From Parus major (lineage: Eukaryota; Chordata; Aves; Passeriformes; Paridae): a stretch of DNA of 64,000 bases. The DNA lies in the NCBI RefSeq assembly GCF_001522545.3, contig NC_031769.1:146575232-146639231 (forward strand), in the 5' to 3' direction. The notes below the pieces were generated by a model. The model was not told the origin of the DNA. It made no database searches and was given only the letters and a program-made list of their open reading frames with translations. The translations under genes and the position numbers were made by a program. Positions 36,711-57,649 of this stretch are shown piece after piece (the stretch's first letter is position 1; each line of letters begins with the position of its first letter).

Positions 36711-39574
36711 CACCCAGTAAGATGTTAAAATTCAGCATAAATTAATGGGGGAAAATCGTCCTAAAACTACACATGGAATAAGAAGTTCTCAGCATACTAT
36801 TTCCATTGAGAAGCAGGATCATGGAGTTGTGGTTAACACATTCATGAATCTCCCAAATCAGTGTTCAGCAACAGTCAAAAAAGCAAATGATAAATGGTGT
36901 ATTACCCCATGATTGTAAGGAAAATAATATAAAACAAAATAAAGAGCCCCATTAAATCATTACAAGAACACATAGATCACATTTCAAACAGTGTGTACAG
37001 CCCCCCTCAAACAGACAGAACTGAGAGTTCAAAAGAGACAAGGCTGACATGTGGAACAGCTCCCATAACAACTAAGGGACAGCTAAGCCCTCAACAGTTA
37101 AAAATTCTCAGTTTGCTGTGACAATATACTCAGAAAATGCATCAAATCACTGCAGGAACCATGCTCAGAAGATGTCCTGTTAGCGCTCTCATGCAATTAA
37201 AAAACCTGGGAACACAAGGACACCAGTAAGTGCAAAGCTGCTAAAAAGTAATGTAGCTGTGACTCTTCTTGCCCTGGCATGTTGTGAAGTGCTGACAGGA
37301 GGAAGGAAGAATTTCAGGAAGGAGAAACCCACTAAGGATGAGTAAAAGTGCCTAGAACCAGAGAAAACATATTCAGCCTTGAAAACTCCTAAGCTAACAA
37401 CAGTTGGAGGCCAAAAGCCTAGGGGAAAACAGAAGTATGTGCACAATCTTTCCTGTATTGTCCCACTGGAATCTGCTCTTAGCCACAGTCACAGTCAGGA
37501 TTATTGGCTGGATGGTCACTGATCTGATCCTGTACAGCCACACGTGGTTTTGCTTCCTTTACTCTGGAAAAACACCCAACATTTCTCTCAGTGAGAGAGC
37601 ACACCATCAACACACATCAGCAATTCAGATTGATGGCTTGGTTTACTTTCCTATTGGATAAATGTGTATAATCAGAAACATCAGTCATTTATCCCTTCTG
37701 CACCGTGTCCTTTGTTTTGCACAAACAGTGCAAAATGAAACAATTACAGCAGCAAATGCAAAGACATGAAAGTAAAAACTGCCCTACTGAAGACATTACT
37801 TTTAAGAGAGAAAAGTATTTTGATCATCATTGTAAATGTGGTTGGTCTTCAAAAGAAAAAGGTGATGATTAAAAGTCATGTCATAGTTGCCATTGATTTT
37901 TCTAGCTCTTTACTGTTCTTCCCACCAGGCTCTTACCTCCTCTTTGCGAAGTTCAGCATTTGTAAAGTTAAAAGCAACACATAAAAACTAAAATAGCAAA
38001 TAAATTGTCAATATACTTAGCATCCCTAATAATACTTTCAAAGGACACAGAGTACACAGCACCCACAGATACCAAAGTTCCAACAAAGCATTAATGGATC
38101 CTACTCCTTTATCATCACTAAATGAGGAAAAGCTGAATTACTTCAGATACACAACTTTTCAGAGAAGCAGGAGGTAATAGTAGGGTAAAAATGGTGTTGA
38201 CAGATTTTGTTCATCTGTGGTCCCATAAGAGCTGGATACAAGTAAACAGAGACCAAGATCCAAATCCCACTATTTGTTCAGTGTCCATACCAAGAGGTAT
38301 CTTCACCTCCTACAGAACAATTTGGGTTTATGTTATGTTATTTCATTGGAAAAGCTCCTAGACAAGTGCAGCTTCAGAGCTTTTTGGACACTGGGAAAAT
38401 GAAGGAAATCTTATATATATTTGTGCATATATATCATATACATATGTACTATGAAATTTCACTTGTTGTCTTTCAAAGGGCATTTCTCAAAGTTTCAATT
38501 CCCTGGCACTCGTGTTTCCACAATGTCAGGGTGTGCTCTTCCTTCACTATTCCTTCAGTATTTTCAACAAGCTCTAAATTGAACTTTAGTATAGCAACAC
38601 TGTAAAGTTTGTGCAGTTAAGTCCTAAAATATTTTTAAAGTATCTTTATATTTTACATTAGGGAGGTTTCAAAACTAAAATCTTTCAATCATTACTAACG
38701 ACTACTGTAATTTTTGTCTAAATGCATTTGCAAGGTAACTCACGGAAATCATTCCTATTCAACCTGAATAAGCTCTGCATTAATTTTGTTGTATTTTTCT
38801 ATACTGAAAGATTGCTTATAATGTTAATGCATACCTGCAAGAGGATCCTGGGAAAAAATCCAAATAACAGTGAGTTTTTAATACAGGAATATCTTGTTTT
38901 GTCAAGGTAATTTAATCAATGTAAACATATCAGACAAATGAAAAAATACAGAGTAGAGTAATTACTTCAGAAAGACTGTGTGTTTATTATAAAAAGGAAG
39001 TCATTATAACAAGTGTCTGGTACTTGTAATTCCAAATAATTCTAATAGAAGCAAACACTGCAGCTTCCTTTTATTCAAAATAAGTTTGAACACAGTACTT
39101 TCTCTGCAGTACAAATATTAGGGGGATTATGCCTTCAATTTCAGTCTGTCACTTTAGGCAAAACTGCACTCAGAAATCATTCAGAATTTTGCCTGGATAT
39201 CTAAAATCCTGGATAACTAAATAATCAACTCAATGCTATTTTTCTTTCAACCCCACTAATGTTTGTGAATTATTTTTCTTTACCATCATAAGGTAAGGAT
39301 ATAAGGAGATACCACGAAAACACTTTCCAAAAGTATTTTAAAAGACAGCAGGGCAAGATCTCATGATGGTGAAGTTGGGACAGACTCTCATGCCCACAGC
39401 TGTCTCAAAAATTCACCCTTCAATCAGCCAAGGGTTGCCTTTGCTTTACAAGACACAAATACTCAAACATGCAGCCACACCACAAATCAGTTTAACACAA
39501 ATGGCACTGCAACTAGAAAAGTGTTTCCAGCAGCACATACAACCCTCCTGAGCAAGGAGAAATGAAAAACTCAC

Positions 39575-39727
39575 CGTCACTGAGATCCTGCAGAAGGTTT
39601 TCTTGGCAAGAAAAGTCCAGCTTCACTTTAATGTTTACAATAAATGTTGCAATCTTTCCAGGTTTTAGAGGAAACTGGCAGAGGGTGTCTTCTAGATTCC
39701 AAGTCAAGAAATCTCCATACAGCTTCT
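39575..39727 (-). CDS. TRAPPC9: TRAPPC9 coding exon 6 of 7 in the window
   Basis: This 153-bp exon has an acceptor reading cattttgatacag and a donor GTGACG followed by gtgagt. Two bases finish a Glu codon, then 50 codons read [40 protein letters not shown] and [10 protein letters not shown]. One base of an Asp codon passes on. The phrase [23 protein letters not shown] is the conserved heart of this exon, with a beta-hairpin pattern typical of the family's Ig-like modules ('PL-P-G' turn, alternating hydrophobics). A Met codon upstream of TWNLEDTL in another reading of this region is accidental. Flanking introns are 6828 bp (upstream in the transcript) and 9282 bp (downstream). Confidence 0.96.
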
Positions 39728-39911
39728 CTGTATCAAAATGAGTAAATATTTCATAAGCCCTGCATTAAGGAAGTTTCAGTTTTGAACTTCTATAGAGAGT
39801 ACCAATTTGTCATGTCCTGTTTAAAAACTAAAATATTCAGAATTAAGGTATTAAAACTAATGTAGTACAAGAAAGATAGAGAAGTTACTGGGTACTGACA
39901 CTGACCTGGAA

Positions 39912-39938
39912 TTACAAAGATCACAAAGATCACAAAGC
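39912..39938. repeat. Three tandem copies of a 9-bp unit
   Basis: TTACAAAGA, TCACAAAGA and TCACAAAGC follow one another. Short tandem repeat about 185 bp from the TRAPPC9 exon at 39575-39727. Confidence 0.85.
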
Positions 39939-40329
39939 TCAAAATATAAATTTAAGTGAAGAAAATCTCTACCAGAAAAAAAAATTGTGCAATAGGCAGC
40001 ACTAAATATACACTTTAAATACAGCCTGCAGGAGTTCTAAATGTTCATGTAGTTTTGAATACTACACAGTTCAGTTTAGGAGGTGTCACATGAACACAGA
40101 GCACTTTTCATCCAAATACACCAAACTTAATCAGTTGAAATTCTGAAACAGCTGTACCATCAATCTCCAGTTATTTACTGAGCAATAGAGAAGGCTAAGA
40201 AGACTATTGGCTTTCATCTTTTTATAAAGTCCTTTATTAAAGCTGAGAAGCAGCTTTTTGCAAGACCAAATAATTAAGGATGCCAGATAGGATTAGTCCA
40301 TGACAAAAAAAAAATGTGTTTAATAAATA

Positions 40330-40495
40330 ATAAATTATTTGTCTTTGGTCCATTTGAGATAGGGGCTCTGGAATTATTAAGTCTTCCCTCATAAACCTGA
40401 CGTGCCAGACAATTATACAAAGGGGGAAAAACCCCAGAATTTCCTGTTCATCTACACTGGGTCTTGAGTTCTGGCCAGGGTCAACCCACCCTACT
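40330..40495 (+). repeat. Possible LTR tail, plus strand
   Basis: Ends in TCTGGCCAGGGTCAACCCAC, which is the same ending as the LTR-like segment at 42080-42666 (CCAGCCAGGGTCAACCCACC). Upstream is an AT-rich part with AATAAATAATAAATT at about 40321-40335 that could be the poly(A) region. Likely a diverged relative of that LTR. Confidence 0.35.
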
Positions 40496-42079
40496 CATAA
40501 ATTCATTTATATGCAAGACCAGACAATGCTAAATATGCTACAGTAAAGTCTATTGATACATAAAATAAGCATGATGGTTTGACTGGGAGAGTCCTAAAGA
40601 TATGTTTATTGATTTATTATAGTAATGCATCTTATCTCCAAAGTATATTGGAGAATTCTTCTAAAAGCTCATTTAAACATCATTTGAGCACAGCCTTGCA
40701 TAACAGAGACCACTGAAAGTCACACAGTTCATCTCTACATCCTCCCAAGCTACTTAATAAGAGCAAGGTAATTAAAATCTGCTGTGATTTCAGAACCTTT
40801 CCAAAAGCACCATTTAAGATCCACGTGTGGGGGAACCAGGTGGGCAGACTGCCTCAACTACTACAACCTGCAATAAAGGATCTTTCAAGAGCAGCAATCA
40901 CAATTCCAGATTATGTTCAAATCATGTTGATTTGCACAGAAACCTTTGGTTTCCCTTTTGAAGGAGAAAATGAAGAGAGTATTTTTTCCATTAAGTTCTA
41001 CCTAAACAATAAAAGCTTTGCCTGAAAGATACTCTTCTCACAGACCACCAGATGTTGTCTTGTGTCTTTCCCCATCAAATCAATAGTACAAATCTCTTTA
41101 CAAAAATAAAGACAAGGTAAATATAAAAAATCCTCCCAAAAATTGTTTCCTTAAACTCAACTCTACCTCACCTAATGATTTAGCTGGAACCACGTTACCA
41201 TTCTGATAATTTTCTACTACTTAAAAGAAAAAAAGTTGATAAATATGGCAATCTCTATCCCCTTTTCCTGTTAAGTAAAAGTACAATATGCTAAAGGAGT
41301 GTTTTACTTCAGTGTAAACAAAGAAGGAGATATCCCAAGCACTGGAGCACCAAACTCTTTCCAAAACCTGTTTTTATTAAGTAAGAGATTTATTTGAAGA
41401 CATTACAAGTGACAAGACTTTTGAAGTGAGAACAGCCCTTTCAGATACTTTCTAATTAACATCAGTAATTACAACACAAGATCTAAATGCTTGAGCTAAA
41501 AGCTCAAGATAGAGCTTTTTGTAGATGTAGAGAAACAGCTACTTTGTATTTATCTGACACTTGGTTGTAGTTTAACAATGTTGATCTTGTTCAGTAACCA
41601 GTATTACAGTGAATTATACTCTGGCTTCAGTTCTTTCAGTTCAGTGGAAGGCTAAACTGGGGCAAGCCTGCATTCAGCTCTTTCTCAAGCCCCAAATCTG
41701 TGTTTGGCAAATATCTTAAGTTACAAGGAACTGTCATCAGGAGTTGTAAATAGCAACCTATTTCATTTTACTGGGTACTAAATCACTAAAATCCTGAGAA
41801 ATATCATGTAAAAGCTTACCCAGAAACTAACTTTGGGTCATCCTAGGCAAATCTAACTTTTAACAGATTTTAAGGTCTGCCAAAGAAAAAGCCACACGGA
41901 CATTCTGCATAGAGAATCTTGATAGAAAACTCTTTTGAGAAACAAGAACCTTAATTCTTTTCAATCTTAAATCCTCTGGTAAATCTGGCTTTTTGCTATA
42001 GTTTATTTTATAAACTCAACTATCAGTTCTAAATGCACAGACATTGGCATTCATACATTTTAACTTCTCCTAGAACTGG

Positions 42080-42666
42080 TAGATAGAAATGAAGCTGCAG
42101 GACTTGTTATGTTCTTTCCAATGGGATAACACACTTAGGAAGGAAAGAAGCCATTGCACAGAAGTAATTGTGTTCAGAGGAGAGTGAGAATATGTGAGAG
42201 GAACAACTCTGCAGACACCAAAAGTCAGTGGAGAAGGAGGGGCAGGAGATGCTCCAGGGGTCAGAGCTGAGGTTCCCCTGCAGCCCAAGGGAACCAGGGG
42301 AAGGACTCCTCTCCCTGAACAGCAGCAGGAACAACGTGTGATGAACTGACTGCAACCCCCATCTCCACCTCCCTGTGCCACTTTGGGAGAGGATGGAAAA
42401 TCTGGGAAAGAGGGAGTGGTGGGGGGAGGTGTTTTTAATATATATTTTACTTCTTATTATCCTGTCCAATTTTGTTAGCAATAAAATTCAATTAATATCC
42501 CCAAGGCGAGTCTGTTTTGCCTGTTACAGCAATCAGTGAGTGATCTCTCCTGATCCTGAACTCATGAGACTTTAATTACATTTTCTTCCCCCTGGCCATT
42601 TGTGGAGGGGAGTGACAGAGCAGCTTTGATGGGTATCTGGCATCCAGCCAGGGTCAACCCACCACA
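42080..42666 (+). mobile_element. LTR-like segment of an endogenous retrovirus, probably solitary, plus strand
   Basis: The segment has the architecture of an avian LTR. A GC-richer U3-like part (about 42180-42430) is followed by an AATAAA signal at 42480-42485, a U5-like part (CTGTTTTGCCTGTTACAGCA), and the terminal stretch GCATCCAGCCAGGGTCAACC then CACCACA, where I place the 3' end near 42666. No primer-binding site or gag/pol remnants are evident right after it, so it is most likely a solo LTR. The 5' boundary is a guess. It lies antisense to TRAPPC9, as is usual for LTRs tolerated in introns. Minus-strand frames in it (for example 42107-42481) are not genes. Confidence 0.6.
42480..42485 (+). 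promoter_or_regulatory. Polyadenylation signal AATAAA of the LTR-like segment
   Basis: AATAAA lies at the expected place between the U3-like and U5-like parts. Being antisense to TRAPPC9, it would not cut the host transcript. Confidence 0.45.
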
Positions 42667-42669
42667 ATA

Positions 42670-44214
42670 ATCCAATTCCCATTTGAAAGAATTTACAAAG
42701 TTTTCTTTAGCAAAAAAGGTAAATAGATCTAGTCCTGGATATTCACAGATCTTCCTGAACCTCAGAGTAAATTCTTCATTTGTGGGCTGGCAGATGTGTT
42801 CAAAGGCCATGGGAAGAATACAGTGGACAGGTGAACCTGATTCTCTACATTTAAATTCCTGAGGTCTGTCACTTCTAGGAAAGATGAATGAGGATTTTGC
42901 TTTACTCAGGGTCATTCAGTGTGTTTAGCTGGGCTCACCACTTATGCTAAGATTGCCTGGTGGGCTCTTCTCAAGTCTCAAGTTTGAAAGCACCTGGGTT
43001 ATATTTGCCCCTGAGTGGATCAAACAGTTGGTTCATCAAAGCCTTTGGACTGCACTCCCTTATCTGAGACACAAAAAGCCTCTAACAAGAGCTGACTGGA
43101 GCCAAAGGGAAGGCATCCAGCTCTGCACAGGTCATCTTTCCAAAAAAAGGATTAAACTGTGTGACCTGATGAGGGACACTGTAAGGTGACACAGAGCTGA
43201 CCCTGACAGTATGGACATGTGATGTTCAACCTACAGATGCCCCAGTCTGGCTCAGGGGTGCAGAGAGACACTAAAAGCCATGACAGATGTGTCTATTGTG
43301 GCAGCATGACAAGTCCCTCTTGCTGATCTGCCTCAGGATCTGTTCCATAACACACGGCTGCTGAAGGACTCAAAGCTCTGTGATGTCCTTTATGAACTGC
43401 AGAGCTACAAGTTCTTATTTATCTGAGGACCAGAGCAGAAAATCCAACAAGCTGCACCTGACAGTGACATAAGAGAAGTAAGGGAAGGCAAGAGTGAAAG
43501 TCTTACCTCCAGAGGGTCTCATTAACATGACACCACTCAAAACAATGCCAGAGAAGTTGGCTTCCTCAAGGACAGTGACTGGCTATAAAGCCAACAACAG
43601 TGAAAAAAGAGAATGCTTGCCATTTACAGCCTTCAACTTTCTGCTAAAAGCTGTGGCTCCAGAAACAGAAAGTAGGGAAATGGGTCAGGCAGCAGCTGAA
43701 AGAGATTCACAAGCAACTGCCAAGACAAAAAGAACCAAAGGAAATCAGGTGTAACAAAGGTTGACTGAGAGCTCTTTGTATTTGGCTGGAATTGGCCAAC
43801 AGCTTCTCATGGGCTCTTAAGCTGACTGGCTGTGGTCAGGCAAATGAATGTGACCACCAGCTTTGAAGGAGACACCTTGAGCAGTTTAACAGGCACATTT
43901 CAGTGAAGAATAGTACAGATGTTGTCTTGAGACAACTTCTTAATATACTGTGGACACCTGCACATGCTCTCAACTTGATGTTTAACACCAAGAGTTTGTG
44001 TTGCTGTTAGAGATGGTTTAATGTCATACCCCCATGAGTTCCATGCATGTATTCATTGACCAAACTGAGCTGCTGACATTACAAACCTTCAGCTCCCTGT
44101 TGACCACCAGAATCCCATCTCACAGTACTGTCAGCCCAGCCTCATGCATTTGTATCAATTTATGGTCATAACTAAAATGGAAGAGAGCCCATGGAAGAAG
44201 GCAAAGGTCCATCC
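42670..44214. other. GC-richer intronic stretch, unassigned
   Basis: Between the LTR-like segment and a CR1 copy lies about 1.5 kb of more balanced base composition with several open frames (minus 42562-42915, plus 42944-43189, plus 43494-43754). None has a recognisable domain, splice context or start context. Parts such as 43230-43420 read like old repeat. I cannot name a family. Confidence 0.35.
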
Positions 44215-44683
44215 CCAACACAAGAAAGATGTGTTGGAAAAAGTCCAGAGGAGGCCACTAAATCACAGCACCTCTGCTCTGAATACAGAGAGCTGAGGTT
44301 TGTTCATCCTGGGGAAGAGAAGGCTCTGAGTAGATCTTAGAGCCCTGTCCAGTGCTTAAAGGAGCTCCAAGAGAGCTGGAGAGGTACTTTGGACAGGGCA
44401 TGTAATGACAGAACAAAGGGGAACGGTTGAAAACTGACAGAGGACAGGTTTAGCTTAAGCACTGGGAAGAAATTCTTTACTGTGAGGGTGGTGAGGCCCT
44501 GGCACAGGTTTCCCAGAGAACCTGCCCCATATCTGGAAGTGTTCAAGGTCAGGTTGGAGGGGGCTCTGAGCAATCTGGAATAGTGGAAGGTGTCCTTGCC
44601 GATGACAGGAGAATTGGAAGTCCAAGGTCTTTAAGGTCCCTTCCCACCCAAACCATTCAGTGACTGATTCCATGATACTCTGC
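44215..44683 (+). repeat. CR1 LINE 3' portion, plus strand
   Basis: CR1 sense landmarks in order: AAGTCCAGAGGAGGCCACTA, GGAAGAGAAGGCTCTGAGTA, GAAGAAATTCTTTACTGTGA, GGTGAGGCCCTGGCACAGGT, TGGAAGTGTTCAAGGTCAGG, GGAAGGTGTCCTTGCCGATG and AAGGTCCCTTCCCACCCAAA, ending in a decayed tail near 44683. Diverged, no intact frame; minus-strand frames here are shadows. Confidence 0.88.
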
Positions 44684-46555
44684 AACACCTCCATGCAATC
44701 ACATTTGAAATAACATTGCATGCTTAATGTGTTAATTAGTTCTTCTGCCACAGACAGCTTTTTTCAGTGCTTTACATTGTTTCCACAGTACAATAATTTT
44801 AAAAGTCACACTTAAGTCTGTTTTTTTTTCTCCAATAACATAGTTCATCTCAAGCTCACATTCCAAATACAGGGGTGCGTTCACTCCTGTGAGACAACAC
44901 AAGAAACTGAACATTCTGCTTGCCAGGACCCTGGATCACCTTAAGTCCTGCTTTCAAAAGAAGGTTAAGATGATTTCCAGAGGTCCCTGACCACAGAGAC
45001 ATTTCTGATTGCATGATTCTGAGGGCACAGTTCTCATTCTCACACTGTCAGAACAAATATCATTCAGTGCCTCTCAAAACTCTCTATACTGTTTTTCTGA
45101 GATAGGGATTTAAGATTCATTTTTTGAGTATGCATGCTTATAGCTTACTCATCAAAAATTTTCCCTTTTCTGAGAGATAATTATCATGCCTAATAACTTT
45201 TAAGACACTGTCAAATACACAAGGGAGCTCCATCATAAACATCTTCAATAGAGAAAGAAAATACAGGATGAAATACAACTGGAAGTTTTACTGAACTTAG
45301 AGGTGAGTCTATCAACTATTCTCCTTTTTCCCCACTGTTTTCAACAAAAGTTGTCATGGAGAGATGGTGCTTTCAAAGTAAGCATGAGTCTCTTTTTCAA
45401 CATCGTGAATCCAATAACTGTAATGTTACAAAAATTCTGATTAACATGTGATTCACAGGCCCATTTACTCCGCCATTTAATACATAAATTTCTCCACCTG
45501 AGTGCTGTATTTGGCCTCTCCATTCCATAAATGCAGCCCCTGGCCCAGGAGGAGCATTTTGGAATTTCTGAAAAAAGAACAGTAAGTCATCATACGTTTC
45601 AACTCCTAAAATTATTCCTGGTAACAAGTCTCAGATCGAAAATCTATTTTGAGATGATTGGCAACTCCTATTCTCTGAGGTTGGGGAGAAGGGGATACTC
45701 TGTAATAAAAAAATCACGAGCTTGAATACTCAAATGAACAGAAATCACAAGGTATCACACTGCATTTTAATGCTCTGGCACTGACAGAATAAAACCTGCA
45801 ATAAAATAAGGTATTTCTACTGTCAGTAAAGATTATGCTGCTTGTCACCTGCAGTACTTCTGTTAAGACCATTTTCATAACAATCCCTCAGAGGACAAAC
45901 CAAAAAAATACATCACAAAACAAAAACAGGATTCACCTATCAGACTGCTTTTTAATACTAACATGGGCAGAGTATTTCAAGAGAATTAAGTGTACACAGG
46001 GGATGTGCTGTATTTCATCCAGAGCTTCAATTACTCTTTTAACTCACAATAGCTTATTTTATTTACTGCCTTGTCTTTTAAAGTCTTCTTTCCATTTTTT
46101 TCCTTACTGCTCACTGAGTGAAATAGAAACAGGCTTATTTACTTCCACTCCCTCAAGTAGGACAACATTACTGCTAATAGTAATCCATTTAATGAACTAA
46201 TCAGCATATTTAGACATAAGGAGAAAATAATTTACACACAAGATTCTTCCTCTTTACAAGTAATCGCCTCAGGATTTTTTCCCCAAGTAACACTGAAATT
46301 AAATCTAGATTTCCAAGAAGCAGGTGACCCTTTAACACACAAATGATTCTACAATTTCCTTCCTCTTTCTACATTTTCTTACATTCTCTTTCATTTCTAT
46401 ATTCCTACAATAAAATCAAACTGAATTATTTTAGCTCTGTAATGAGGACTATGATATTCATTCTAAACTGATCTAAAAGAAGTATAACACAAATAATCTC
46501 CCTTTTATCAGAGAAGTCAGCATGATTATTTCCAAATAGAAATCAGCATACACAC

Positions 46556-46719
46556 CCTTGGTGTTGACTGTTTTTGCTGTCACCTCCAGTTTCTCCAACG
46601 GTTCTGTTCCAATATTTTCTAATTTAATGATGAGCTGCTGTGTCTCTCCATTGTACAGCTGGACAGACACATTAGTGGAGATTTCATCCCCTGAAGAAGG
46701 CTGAAGTGTATGAGCAGAC
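46556..46719 (-). CDS. TRAPPC9: TRAPPC9 coding exon 5 of 7 in the window
   Basis: At 164 bp this is the largest exon here. The acceptor reads cacattttgtag and the donor is ACCAAGG followed by gtgtgt. One base completes the Arg codon, then 54 codons read [40 protein letters not shown] and [14 protein letters not shown], with one base (G) carried over. The stretch from [11 protein letters not shown] to [17 protein letters not shown] is a textbook Ig-like/ASPM-type strand pattern with the N-I-G-x-E-P-L turn. It matches the mammalian protein except near the 3' end, where TAKTVNTK replaces a more variable tract. Unspliced read-through adds 27 codons before a stop, so intron retention here would truncate the protein. 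Confidence 0.96.
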
Positions 46720-47990
46720 CTACAAAATGTGACAAATAAACTCATTATGGGGCATCAAATTCACATTATGATGGAAATGTTAAAGCCTGTCCAAGTCACT
46801 CTATTCACTGTTCTTGGAAGACTCAGAAACTACGGCTGAAGACACTAGATACCATTTTCCATTCCCATTTTTAGAACCATTGAGGACAAAAATTAGTAAT
46901 TTATGCATAAGGCAAGGCAGATTTCAAGCAATAGAGAATACATAGTCTAACTCTGAAAGTTTGGTAAACTACCTACAAAAATTGTAAGGAAGGGGAAAGG
47001 AGAAAAAAAAAATCAAGAGCAGGTCACTACAATGAGCAGGTTCAGTGGACAGTGCAGGGCATAAACCTCATAGCAATGGATCCTGGGAAAAATTCCCAGT
47101 GTGAAAAGTGAAACAGTGACTAGACATGAACTCTTTGAACACGAATGAGGGAAGGAGGTTACAGAACAAGACAGATGGGCAAAGGTTCCATTTTGTGCTA
47201 ATGCAGAGTGGTCAGAAGGCATCAAGGATACAAGGACAGAAGTTACTGAGATTAATGACCAATAATTCCACTTCTTTTTTTAGATATTCCTACCATCCTT
47301 CCCTTTGATCCTGTCCTTCCTTGACACAAGACAAGCAGCCTCCACAAACAGGAACAGATTTCAGTCTTTCAGAACAGAACTGTGACGAGGACTTCAAACA
47401 AGTATTTTTTGATCATTCAGAATGTACTGTTATGTACTGTTAGCATTTCAGGGCTCTGAAATTTGAGCACGTGGAGTGAAAGAGAAGAAGGAATTTCTTT
47501 TTCCCCCCTCATGTTGAGACAAACCATCATGGAATTTCATTTTAAAAAGCAAAGAAAATCATGTTTTCAGTTGGTGTATAAATGTGCATATACATGTATT
47601 TATTAGTGATTCTTCTTCTTCTGTATATTCCTCTCTCTTACACATTCTTTCTTCTGTGATAATTGATTTGAATTAACAATGATGCCTCGATTGGATTGCT
47701 AAGATAAAAACACTGAATTCTTGGCTTGATACATCCCTCTTTGCCCAAAATCAAAGTTTTGAGCACAACAATATTTCAACATTATTTCTGTATATTTATA
47801 TGAAATTCCATGGTTTCAAGCAGTAAAACAAAAAACTCAGGTTTGCATTCTAAAGCAAAACCACAGATTTTGATTGTGCCCTTTTTTACTGAAGCAGTGA
47901 TTATACACTCACGTGGAAGAGCATTTATTCAACATGTGACTAACACTTAAATATGACCAAATAAAATCATCATTTAATTTCATTTTTCAC
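46720..47990 (-). other. TRAPPC9: TRAPPC9 intron, 1271 bp
   Basis: Shortest complete intron in the window. The only structure seen is a perfect tandem pair of a 10-bp unit (TGTACTGTTA) at 47423-47442. No repeat family was recognised. Confidence 0.75.
47423..47442. repeat. 10-bp perfect tandem duplication
   Basis: TGTACTGTTA twice in a row, in the 1271-bp TRAPPC9 intron. Confidence 0.9.
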
Positions 47991-48123
47991 CTTGGAAGGG
48001 AGGTGCTGATCTGCAACCTTGGCAAAGCTGGAATGACTTCAACAGTGCAGCCATTGGTCTTCACTCCTGGCAGATTGTCCAGAAGACAATCACTGAAGAC
48101 TCCAAAAACTGAAGTATGATAAC
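47991..48123 (-). CDS. TRAPPC9: TRAPPC9 coding exon 4 of 7 in the window
   Basis: This 133-bp exon has an acceptor reading ctaaaattcag and a donor CCAAG followed by gtgaaa. The donor is weaker than consensus because position +5 is A. Two bases finish a Gly codon, then 43 codons read [40 protein letters not shown] and SLP, and AG of an Arg codon passes to the next exon. It continues the beta-rich domain begun in the previous exon ([13 protein letters not shown]). The Cys in NGCTVEV differs from the Ser remembered for the mammalian protein and looks like an ordinary lineage substitution. It is separated from its neighbours by the two shortest introns in the window, 1572 and 1271 bp. Confidence 0.95.
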
Positions 48124-57076
<8,953 letters not shown>

Positions 57077-57649
57077 TCACAGAATTAAGGCAGGAATTAC
57101 CTAATTATAGGTTTATAAAAAACCAACAGCGGCTGAGATGCTGAGATTATAGCTGAGATTGCTAAAATGCTTAATATTTCTCTATAATCCTCACAGCCCA
57201 AGACCTACTCAAGAGCATTGTGTGACACAAGCTGCAAATCCCAGGCAAAGCAGTAAGTGAAGGAACTGGAAACGCTCATTAACACAGCAATAGTGCTCTA
57301 AAGACCCAAGGCTTCACTGGCAAAATTAACTCAGGCATCAACTCAGTACTTCCACACATCCTTCATGTTCAACACTTAAAGGTTTCCATTCTTGGAGTTA
57401 TGTAGAGTACACATGGCCTTGATATTGGAGACTTGGATAAGAATCAATCAGGAATGAAATGAACACAACAGAAAGAACGACATCACAAGAAATCACACAG
57501 ACACAGCTCATTACATGGAGTAAATAAAGAGACAGTGAAGTAAAGTGGGCCATAAAAAGATGTACTTGCAGTTTATATCTTAATAAAAGAGACAGGTTCA
57601 AATTTAAAGGTACTTCACTTTGCCAATTTTAATAATTTTTTTGAGTTTC

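Larger units (their letters stand above)
30293..39574 (-). other. TRAPPC9: TRAPPC9 intron, 9282 bp, with inverted CR1 pair
   Basis: Complete intron. It contains a minus/plus CR1 pair (about 33345-34112), a further minus CR1 fragment (about 36419-36710), a duplicated palindromic motif near 32703-32745, and a 16-base A run (35340-35355). No other exon or RNA gene was recognised. Confidence 0.75.
39728..46555 (-). other. TRAPPC9: TRAPPC9 intron, 6828 bp, with LTR-like segment and CR1
   Basis: Complete intron. It contains a 9-bp unit repeated three times (39912-39938), a weak LTR-like tail (about 40330-40495), an LTR-like segment (about 42080-42666) and a plus-strand CR1 3' part (about 44215-44683). 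The 42670-44214 stretch is GC-richer than the surroundings and may hold more old repeat that I cannot name. The rest is AT-rich with nothing recognised. Confidence 0.75.

Noticed and set aside
45835..46200. 121-codon plus-strand frame
   Set aside because: Chance frame in intronic sequence, Ser/Thr/Leu-rich with no recognisable family.
46473..46745. Minus frame spanning TRAPPC9 exon 46556-46719 as a separate gene
   Set aside because: Its ends are intron read-through on both sides; the splice sites and phase fit the exon boundaries given.
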